7,010 nucleotides of DNA. Source: Armatimonadota bacterium (GTDB lineage: Bacteria; Sysuimicrobiota; Sysuimicrobiia; Sysuimicrobiales; VGFF01). The stretch spans positions 1 to 7,010 of the forward strand of contig VGFF01000105.1 of NCBI GenBank assembly GCA_016868955.1, read 5' to 3'. The notes beneath the pieces were generated by a model. The model searched no databases, was not told where the DNA came from, and saw only the letters and a list, made by a program, of their open reading frames with translations. The position numbers and the translations under genes are program-made. Shown here in pieces: positions 1 through 5,281 of this stretch (its first letter is position 1; every line of letters begins with the position of its first letter).

Positions 1-464
1 GCCGGTTGCGCGACGTCGACGCCGCCGGTTGCCGCGTACCGGCGCGTGCCGAGGTTGCCGCTGACGCGCGGCGCGCGCAACGTCACGGTGCCGTCGGCCG
101 CGTCGTATTCGAGGACGACCGCGCCGTCCGCGACGACGTCCTGCGATCGCAGATCGGCGCGCAATCGGTCCGCGCGCACGCGCTGCCCGGCCCGCGAGAC
201 ACGCGCGTCGCCTTCCGCGGTCGCGACGCGATCGCGCGTGCTGTAGCGGATGCGCGCGGCGGACACCTCGGTTCCGTCGCGTCGCGCGCGAACCGGCGAC
301 CCCGTCGCGACCCAAGTCTCCGTTTGCGCGTCGTATTCGGCGACAGCGGCGGCGAGGATCTCGAGCGGCGGCGCGGGCGGCGTTTGCGCGCGCGCGGGCG
401 CGCTCCCAGCGCTCGCGATCAGGAGCGCAGCCAAAACCGCGGCGGCACGGGCTTCCATCCTCAT
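1..464 (-). CDS. lptA: OstA/LptA-like periplasmic LPS transport protein, N-terminal 154 residues (3' end outside window)
   Basis: The frame is open from ATG 464 to the left edge with no stop in 154 codons. Residues 1-26 form a signal peptide: basic start, Ala/Leu-rich core and an A-R-A|Q cleavage site. The rest reads as short beta-strand repeats of the OstA/LptA type: EYDAQTETWVATG at about 43-55, ATAEGDARV at 81-89, RADRLRADL at 97-105 and VVADGAVVLEYD at 110-121. Family knowledge: such beta-jellyroll proteins assemble into the periplasmic bridge that carries LPS from the LptBFGC complex to LptD. The ATG overlaps the lptC stop (ATGA), which supports this start; ATG 458 is an alternative but has no better ribosome site. 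It has no cysteine. Because the C-terminus is missing, a longer OstA-domain protein (for example LptD-like) cannot be excluded. The position right after lptC favours LptA. Confidence 0.75.
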   Translation of the reverse strand, partial: MRMEARAAAVLAALLIASAGSAPARAQTPPAPPLEILAAAVAEYDAQTETWVATGSPVRARRDGTEVSAARIRYSTRDRVATAEGDARVSRAGQRVRADRLRADLRSQDVVADGAVVLEYDAADGTVTLRAPRVSGNLGTRRYAATGGVDVAQP

Positions 465-1054
465 GGCGCGCGCCCCGCCCCGCCGCTGATGTCGATGCGG
501 ACGTCTCCGGTCATCCGTGAGCGCCGCAGACCCACGTCGCTCGTCAGTCGTGTCCCGACGGCGATGACGGTGCCGTTGCGCAGCCGAACGTTGCCGGTCG
601 CGACGAGCTGCTCGGTCCGCGCGTCGTATTCGGCGCGGTCGGCGGTCAGCCAGCGGTCGGGGGCGGCGACGGCGCGCACGCGCCCCGTCAGGATCAGAAA
701 ACGTGCCTTGGTGTCGTAGCTGGCGGCATTCGCTTCGAAGCCGACGGGCGGGTCCTCTTCCGGGAAGAATCGACCGCGCACGCGATCGAACGTGATCCGT
801 CCTTGCCGGTCGTCGACCGTCACGCCGGCGGCGCGGATATGCCACTGGCGCCGCCCGTCGGGCGTGGCGGCGACGATCTCGCTGCCGCCGATCTCCAACA
901 GTGGGCGCCCCGTCGCGGTTGGCGAGGGGGCGGACGGAACCGGACTACTCGGCGCCGCCGCGGCGATTCCTTCGGCGCGCACGCTCAGGACGGCGAGCGA
1001 AAAAAGGGCGTAAGAAAAGGCGAGGGACACCCTCGCCCGGCGGTTGCGCGTCAT
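461..1054 (-). CDS. lptC: LPS export system periplasmic protein LptC
   Basis: The product has 197 residues, close to the usual LptC length of about 190. LptC is the bitopic or periplasmic partner of the LptBFG transporter that passes LPS to LptA. Residues 1-30 are an Arg-rich start, a hydrophobic segment (about 9-25) and a possible V-R-A|E cleavage site, so it is either a membrane anchor or a cleaved signal. A Pro/Ser/Ala linker follows (about 33-48). The LptC-type beta domain starts near 51 with RRQWHIRAAGV (68-78), then ASYDTKARFLILTGRVRAV (111-129) and LTADRAEYDARTEQLVATG (136-154), with GNVRL at 154-158. It has no cysteine. ATG 1054 was chosen because it lies 8 bases after the lpxB stop and directly precedes the signal sequence. 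An in-frame ATG at 1099 would add 15 residues inside lpxB and bury the signal. The ribosome site is weak, consistent with coupling to lpxB. Confidence 0.85.
   Translation of the reverse strand: MTRNRRARVSLAFSYALFSLAVLSVRAEGIAAAAPSSPVPSAPSPTATGRPLLEIGGSEIVAATPDGRRQWHIRAAGVTVDDRQGRITFDRVRGRFFPEEDPPVGFEANAASYDTKARFLILTGRVRAVAAPDRWLTADRAEYDARTEQLVATGNVRLRNGTVIAVGTRLTSDVGLRRSRMTGDVRIDISGGAGRAP
619..635. repeat. 17-base perfect repeat, second copy at 326-342
   Basis: The string GCGCGTCGTATTCGGCG occurs at 619-635 within lptC and at 326-342 within the lptA-like gene, in the same orientation. Both copies encode the same A-E-Y-D-A turn in the beta-strand repeat units. It most likely reflects shared ancestry and biased codon use of homologous jellyroll modules rather than a mobile or regulatory repeat. 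Confidence 0.6.
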
Positions 1055-1062
1055 GGATGCTC

Positions 1063-2253
1063 TCAGCCCATCGTAGCATCGTGCCATTCGACGCCGCAAC
1101 GACGCAGCACCTCCGCGGTCGCGCGGCGGAGCGCGCCCGGCGGACCCAACGTGGCCACCGCCGCGCGCAGCGCGGCGCGCATGCGATCGGGCGTAGCCGT
1201 ATCGAACAACAACGGCGACAAGTGCCTGGCGATCTCTTCCGCCGAGACGTCCCCTTGCAGGAGCTCGGGCACGATCGTCCGCCCGGCGAGGATGTTGGGC
1301 ATCGCGATATGCGTGCCCGTGACGACCCGCCGGCCGATCTCATACGAGATCCGGGCGACGCGGTACACGACGACCATCGGGACCTCCAGAAGCGCGGCTT
1401 CCAACGTCGCCGTGCCGGACGCCACGATCGCGGCGTCGGCGGCACCGAGGAGATCATAGGTCCGTCGCTCGACGATCGGCACGTCCGCGCCCGACCGTTC
1501 GACCGCGGCCGCGATCAGATGGTGCAGCCGCTCCGCTGCTTGCGCGATGACCCCGCGCACGCGCGCGTCCCGGGCCCGCAGCGCCGCAACGGCGCCCAAC
1601 ATCGCGGGCAGGAGCTCCTTTACCTCCTGAGGTCGACTGCCCGGCAACAGGGCCACCAGCCGCGCGTCCGGCGGCACGCCGATCGTGGCGCGCACCGCGT
1701 CCCGCGAAGTTTCCCTTCGCACGAGGTCGACGGCGGGATGGCCGACGAAGACGGCGTCGGCGCCGGCCTCCCGATACTTGTCGACCTCGAACGCGAACGG
1801 CAGCAAGACCCGCACCGGCAGGGCGGCGAGCTTCGCGGCGCGGTTGCCCTTGCGGCCGTAGGCCATCGGCGGGAAGTAGTAGACGGTGGGAATTTCGTGG
1901 GCCACGCGACGCGCGATGCGGACGTTGAATCCCGGGAAATCGACGAGAACGATCCCGTCAGGGCGCCGGCGGGGGATCTCTGCCAGCACGTGACGCAGCC
2001 GCGACGCGAAGATCGGAACGCGGACGTAGGCTTCGAGGTAGCCGATGATGCCCCAATCCGAGGTGTCGATCACGACGTCGACGCCGGCTTCGGCCATGCG
2101 CGCGCCGCCGGCGCCCGAGATTCGCGCCCCCGGGCAAGCGGACCGTATCTCGCGGACGAGGCGTGCCGCCGCGAGATCGCCGGAGACCTCACCCGCCACG
2201 ACGAAGATGCGCGGCTGGGCTTCGGACGCGGGCACGGCGAGCGCCAGGCTCAT
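1063..2253 (-). CDS. lpxB: Lipid-A-disaccharide synthase LpxB
   Basis: The product has 396 residues (E. coli LpxB is about 382). It is a GT19 glycosyltransferase at the cytoplasmic face of the inner membrane that joins UDP-2,3-diacylglucosamine to lipid X, giving the tetraacyl disaccharide 1-phosphate. Family motifs in order: VVAGEVSGD (18-26), the glycosyl-acceptor region VLVDFPGFN (102-110, with D105 in the position of the Asp implicated in catalysis), LLPGSRPQEV (202-211), VASGTATLEAALLEVPMVVVYR (starting at 278), and MPNILAGRTIVPELLQ (318-333). The usual SPxVWAW box is replaced by FPPMAYG (127-133). ATG 2253 was chosen 7 bases after the lpxI stop. It gives a short 13-residue lead before the first beta-strand, whereas the upstream in-frame ATG (2352) would overlap lpxI by about 90 bases. 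There is no strong Shine-Dalgarno, so coupling to lpxI is likely. Confidence 0.95.
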   Translation of the reverse strand: MSLALAVPASEAQPRIFVVAGEVSGDLAAARLVREIRSACPGARISGAGGARMAEAGVDVVIDTSDWGIIGYLEAYVRVPIFASRLRHVLAEIPRRRPDGIVLVDFPGFNVRIARRVAHEIPTVYYFPPMAYGRKGNRAAKLAALPVRVLLPFAFEVDKYREAGADAVFVGHPAVDLVRRETSRDAVRATIGVPPDARLVALLPGSRPQEVKELLPAMLGAVAALRARDARVRGVIAQAAERLHHLIAAAVERSGADVPIVERRTYDLLGAADAAIVASGTATLEAALLEVPMVVVYRVARISYEIGRRVVTGTHIAMPNILAGRTIVPELLQGDVSAEEIARHLSPLLFDTATPDRMRAALRAAVATLGPPGALRRATAEVLRRCGVEWHDATMG

Positions 2254-2260
2254 GCCGTCG

Positions 2261-3073
2261 TCAGATCGCGGCGTCGCGATATCCGACGACCGTAATACCG
2301 AAGCGCGCCGCGTCTTCCTGGAGCGCCGAGCGATCCAGCAACAGCGTTGCACCCGCTTGCACGGCGAGCGCCGTCGCGCCGGCCGCGTGCATCGTGCGCA
2401 GCGTCTCCCGTCCGACGGTCGGCAGATCGAATCGGGGATCCTGAATCGTCCATGCGACTTTCGCGACGACGTAGCCCGGTCCGAACGCGCCGGCTCGTTC
2501 GATCATCGCGTCCGTTCCTTCCGCCGCTTCGACGGCGAGGACGACGCCGTCGCGCATGGCCGCCGCCTGTCCGATGTTCAGGGTCGCGACGCCCCTCGCC
2601 ACGCCGAACGTGCGCAGCAGGCGGCGCTCGACGTCCTCCGTCGGTGTCGGCCCGGCGATCGGCCCCTCCGGCGCCACAATCTCGGGGCAGAACGCGCCCT
2701 GTGGCAGGACCTCGAGGCCGGAGATCGTCAGGAAGCCGACGATGCGCTCGGCGACGGCCGTGACGGTGCGCTCGCCTTCGCCGCCGAGGAGCTGCCGCGC
2801 CAGGGGGTCCAGGGGGCTGTCGATCGCGCGCGCCGCGTCGACCTTTCCGGCGAACTGCACGCGGCGCACCCCGGCGTCACGGAGCGCGTTCAGCGCTTGC
2901 ATCGGATCGCCGACATTGACCGCGAGGTGCGCGTCACAGAGTTCGACGAGGCCCACCGCCGGCTCGCCGGCGACTTGCAGGCAAATGACGCGGAGACCCC
3001 TCTCCCGCAGGGCGCGCGCGAGCACGAGCGGCAGCGTCCCCGCGCCGGCGATCAGCCCGACCGCGTCGCTCAC
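2261..3073 (-). CDS. lpxI: UDP-2,3-diacylglucosamine pyrophosphatase LpxI
   Basis: The product has 270 residues, matching the LpxI (DUF1009) family first described in Caulobacter. It hydrolyses UDP-2,3-diacylglucosamine to 2,3-diacylglucosamine 1-phosphate (lipid X) and UMP, doing the job of the unrelated LpxH. Visible signatures: the N-terminal GLIAGAGTLPLVLA (6-19), FAGKVD (74-79), VLPQGAFCPEIVAPEGPI (122-139), the C-domain strand VLAVEAAEGTDAMI (178-191), KVAWTIQDPRFDLPTVG (205-221) with acidic residues suited to metal binding, and AGATALAVQAGATLLLDR (231-248). The start is GTG 3073, which overlaps the lpxA stop as GTGA. It is the only start giving the canonical N-terminus, since family proteins begin immediately before GLIAG. 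A GAGGA stretch abuts the GTG, too close for a classic site, so translation probably depends on ribosomes finishing lpxA. Its place between lpxA and lpxB fits the pathway. Confidence 0.95.
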   Translation of the reverse strand: MSDAVGLIAGAGTLPLVLARALRERGLRVICLQVAGEPAVGLVELCDAHLAVNVGDPMQALNALRDAGVRRVQFAGKVDAARAIDSPLDPLARQLLGGEGERTVTAVAERIVGFLTISGLEVLPQGAFCPEIVAPEGPIAGPTPTEDVERRLLRTFGVARGVATLNIGQAAAMRDGVVLAVEAAEGTDAMIERAGAFGPGYVVAKVAWTIQDPRFDLPTVGRETLRTMHAAGATALAVQAGATLLLDRSALQEDAARFGITVVGYRDAAI

Positions 3074-3897
3074 TCCTCGCCCCCGCGCGCGCCGCTGATC
3101 AGCCCGCGCTTCGACGAGAAGCTCCCGCGGACGAACTCGAGAAACTCGCCGACCAGGCCCGACTCGCCGAGCTCGGCGGCGATCAACCGAATGGCATTCT
3201 TCGCAGACAGCCCGCGCTGGTACAGGAGGCGATAGGCGCGGCGCATTCGCTCGATCTCCTGTTGCGGAACGCCGGCGCGGCGCAATCCGATCCGGTTGAT
3301 GCCGAAGACTTCGGCCGGATTTGAACCGGCGGCGAGCAAGAACGGCGGCACTTCCTGCGCCAGACCCGCTTGACCTCCGACCATCGCCAACCGGCCGACG
3401 CGCACGAACTGGTGCAATCCGGCCTGCCCGCCGAGCTGCGCACCGTCGTCGACCCGCACGTGGCCGGCGAGCCCGACCTGCGTCGCCATCACGACGTCGG
3501 ACCCGATGCGGCAGTTGTGCCCGATGTGCGTGACCGACATCAGATGACAGCGGTCGCCGACGACCGTCGCGCTGTCTTGACCCGTTGAACGGGCGATCTG
3601 CACGTACTCTCGGATCAGGTTGTCGTCGCCGATGATGGTGTAGCTTCGTTCCCCTTTGAACGCATTGTCTTGCGGTTCGCAGGCGATGACCGCGCCCGTG
3701 TAGAGGTGGTTGCGGCGGCCGAGGCGGGTGCCGTTGTTGAGCACGCAGTGGGCTCCGAGGACCGTGTCCTCCCCCACCTCGACGTCCGCCTCGATGACGG
3801 CGTAGGGGCCGACGACGACCGACGGATGAATACGCGCGTCCGGATGAACGATCGCGGTTGCGTGAGCCCTCTCCAGAGACAACCCGCGAACCATCAT
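3070..3897 (-). CDS. lpxA: Acyl-ACP--UDP-N-acetylglucosamine O-acyltransferase LpxA
   Basis: The product has 275 residues (E. coli 262). It is a left-handed beta-helix trimer that transfers a 3-hydroxyacyl group from ACP to UDP-GlcNAc, the first step of lipid A synthesis. Residues about 12-190 show hexapeptide repeats (IHPSVVVGPYAVIEADVEVG). The catalytic His is H127 (GHNC, E. coli H125); H124, H146 and H162 match E. coli H122, H144 and H160. G175 in AMVGGQAG matches E. coli G173, the residue that permits a long acyl chain, so a C14-class chain is possible. Residues about 211-260 form the helical C-terminal domain. Odd points: in QDNAFKGE (76-83) E. coli K76 aligns to A79, and in QIARST (100-105) E. 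coli H99 aligns to A102. The start is ATG 3897, overlapping the fabZ stop as ATGA; a second ATG follows directly at 3894 and either could be used. Loss of H99/K76 equivalents could mean altered substrate handling. Confidence 0.94.
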   Translation of the reverse strand: MMVRGLSLERAHATAIVHPDARIHPSVVVGPYAVIEADVEVGEDTVLGAHCVLNNGTRLGRRNHLYTGAVIACEPQDNAFKGERSYTIIGDDNLIREYVQIARSTGQDSATVVGDRCHLMSVTHIGHNCRIGSDVVMATQVGLAGHVRVDDGAQLGGQAGLHQFVRVGRLAMVGGQAGLAQEVPPFLLAAGSNPAEVFGINRIGLRRAGVPQQEIERMRRAYRLLYQRGLSAKNAIRLIAAELGESGLVGEFLEFVRGSFSSKRGLISGARGGEE

Positions 3898-4367
3898 TTG
3901 CCCCCGTCATCGCGCGCGTTCTGGAACGCGAACGTCAACGTTCCCTCCGAGACCACTTGGTCGTCGACGAGCGCTTTCCCGAGCGCGCGGACCAACCGGC
4001 CGCGGATCCACTCCAGCCGAACGTCGTAGACCAGCTGGTCACCGGGCGTGACAGTGCGGCGGAACCGGAAGCCGTCGATCGCGGCGAAGTACGCGAGATC
4101 GCGCCGTCCCGTCTTCATCAAGGTCAAGATGCCGCCGGCTTGCGCCAGTCCCTCGACGATAAGAACGCCGGGCATCACGGGGTGTCCAGGGACGTGACCG
4201 ACGAAGTATTGCTCGTTCATGGTGACATTCTTCAACGCTACGATGTGCCCCGCGTCCAGGTCGACGTGGCGCACGCGATCGACCATCAGGAACGGGTAGC
4301 GGTGCGGCATCAACGCCATGATATCTTCGATGGAGAGCTGCACGCCAACCTCCCGTAGCGGTCCCAT
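3894..4367 (-). CDS. fabZ: 3-hydroxyacyl-ACP dehydratase FabZ
   Basis: The product has 157 residues (E. coli 151) and forms a single hotdog domain. It dehydrates (3R)-3-hydroxyacyl-ACP to trans-2-enoyl-ACP in fatty acid elongation and competes with LpxA for the same substrate, which is why the two genes are so often adjacent. Motifs: the LPHRYPFLMVDR-like stretch MPHRYPFLMVDR (20-31), NEQYFVGHVPGHPVMPGVLI (51-70) with catalytic H58, and VEGLAQAGG (71-79) with E72. The 14-residue H-to-E spacing is the same as E. coli H54/E68. FRFRRTVTPGDQL (100-112) is the usual C-terminal strand. ATG 4367 was chosen because a perfect AGGAGG lies 5 bases upstream and the N-terminus then has family length; the frame is open further upstream, but that would run into lpxC. 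Its first ATG is 20 bases past the lpxC stop, the longest gap in the operon. Confidence 0.96.
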   Translation of the reverse strand: MGPLREVGVQLSIEDIMALMPHRYPFLMVDRVRHVDLDAGHIVALKNVTMNEQYFVGHVPGHPVMPGVLIVEGLAQAGGILTLMKTGRRDLAYFAAIDGFRFRRTVTPGDQLVYDVRLEWIRGRLVRALGKALVDDQVVSEGTLTFAFQNARDDGGK

Positions 4368-4372
4368 GATGA

Positions 4373-4378
4373 CCTCCT
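4373..4378 (-). promoter_or_regulatory. Strong Shine-Dalgarno (AGGAGG) for fabZ
   Basis: On the minus strand AGGAGGT precedes the fabZ ATG with a 5-base spacer. It is the only consensus ribosome site in the window; the other internal genes have weak sites and overlapping or closely abutting starts. It fixes the fabZ start and suggests FabZ is translated independently, at a higher rate than its neighbours. Confidence 0.85.
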
Positions 4379-4387
4379 GGATCGAGC

Positions 4388-5281
4388 CTAAGCTTCCCGG
4401 TTTCCCGGCGCGATCCTGCGGAGCGCGGCATCCGCGTCGCGCGCCGGCGTCACGGGAAAGCGCAGGGCAACGGCGCGCGCGAGCGCGAGGTGCAGAGCGT
4501 GGCCGCCCCGCGCGCACAAGACGTGGGCCACGAGCCGCGCGCCCAGCAACGACAAATCGCCGACGAGATCGAGGAGCTTGTGCCGCGCGGGCTCGTCCTC
4601 CCAACGCGGCGGATTATGGTAACGTCCGTTCGCGATCGCCAGCGTATTGTCCAACGACGCGCCGCGCGCCAATCCGGCGGCGCGCAACGCGTCGACCTCA
4701 TCGAGGTATCCCCACGTCCGCGCCGACGCGATCTCTTCGCGAAACGCCGCCGGCCGCAACGCGAGGTCATAGACTTGGTCGGGGCCGTCCCGCAGCGTCA
4801 CCTGATAGGTAAGACGCAGACCGTCGGGCCCTGCCGCCGGCTCCATCGCCGCGTGGAGCGGCAGAGCGGCCGCGAACTGATCACCGTCGTGGATCCAGAC
4901 GGGGGCCGTGACGCGCAAGACCGGCTGATCGCCGGGAAGAGCGGCCGTGCCGCCGGCGGCGAGCGCGTCGAAGAACGGCGCCGCGCTGCCGTCGAGGATC
5001 GGCACTTCGGGACCGTCGATCTCGATCGTCATCGCCGACAAGCCCAGCGCGTACGCGGCAGCCAGCAGGTGCTCGACGGTGGCGATCCCACCCAGCGACG
5101 TGCGTCGCGCGTCGCCGCTGATCGCGTCGAGTGAAGCGGCGATCTCCGGATGCGCGCCGTCCGCGCGCCGCAGCCGAATGCCCGGCGTCTGGCGCGGCAA
5201 GATCCGCACTTGCGCCGGCGCGCCACAGTGGACGCCGATGCCCGATAACGTGACGGGGCAGGCAAGCGTCTTGTGACGCAT
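4388..5281 (-). CDS. lpxC: UDP-3-O-acyl-N-acetylglucosamine deacetylase LpxC
   Basis: The product has 297 residues (E. coli 305). It is a cytoplasmic zinc amidase that removes the N-acetyl group from UDP-3-O-acyl-GlcNAc, the first committed step of lipid A synthesis. The N-terminus HKTLACPVTLSGIGVHCG (3-20) is typical. Zinc ligands H71 (in TVEHLLAA, with general base E70), H234 and D238 (RHKLLDLVGDL, 233-243) and the catalytic H261 (GGHAL) are all present, and the 234/238/261 spacing equals E. coli 238/242/265. Other family motifs are PEVPILDGSAAPF (91-103) and ARTWGYLDEVDAL (187-199). ATG 5281 was chosen because it gives the family N-terminus and shares one base with the stop of the gene before it (TGATG). 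The frame is open for another 224 codons upstream, but that part is only a shadow of the preceding gene. No Shine-Dalgarno is evident, so coupling to the upstream gene is likely. Confidence 0.97.
   Translation of the reverse strand: MRHKTLACPVTLSGIGVHCGAPAQVRILPRQTPGIRLRRADGAHPEIAASLDAISGDARRTSLGGIATVEHLLAAAYALGLSAMTIEIDGPEVPILDGSAAPFFDALAAGGTAALPGDQPVLRVTAPVWIHDGDQFAAALPLHAAMEPAAGPDGLRLTYQVTLRDGPDQVYDLALRPAAFREEIASARTWGYLDEVDALRAAGLARGASLDNTLAIANGRYHNPPRWEDEPARHKLLDLVGDLSLLGARLVAHVLCARGGHALHLALARAVALRFPVTPARDADAALRRIAPGNREA

Noticed and set aside
118..500. Dense short palindromes such as GCGCGC and CGCGCG
   Set aside because: They follow from high G+C codon use inside lptA/lptC and show no regular spacing that would suggest a repeat array or binding-site cluster.
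901..2295. Long plus-strand open frame of 464 codons
   Set aside because: It lies opposite lpxB and lptC, has Arg/Asp/Gly-rich low-complexity content and no family motif. Such antisense frames are expected in very G+C-rich coding DNA.
2045..3235. Plus-strand open frame of 396 codons
   Set aside because: It is antisense to lpxI and parts of lpxB and lpxA, with charged low-complexity composition and no recognisable domain.
3074..3910. Extension of LpxI by 279 residues upstream
   Set aside because: This part is the alternative frame of lpxA. LpxI proteins begin just before the GLIAGAG motif, reached from GTG 3073.
4368..4387. Promoter or terminator in the lpxC-fabZ gap
   Set aside because: The 20 bases hold only the Shine-Dalgarno and spacer; there is no hairpin with a T-run and no room for -35/-10 boxes.
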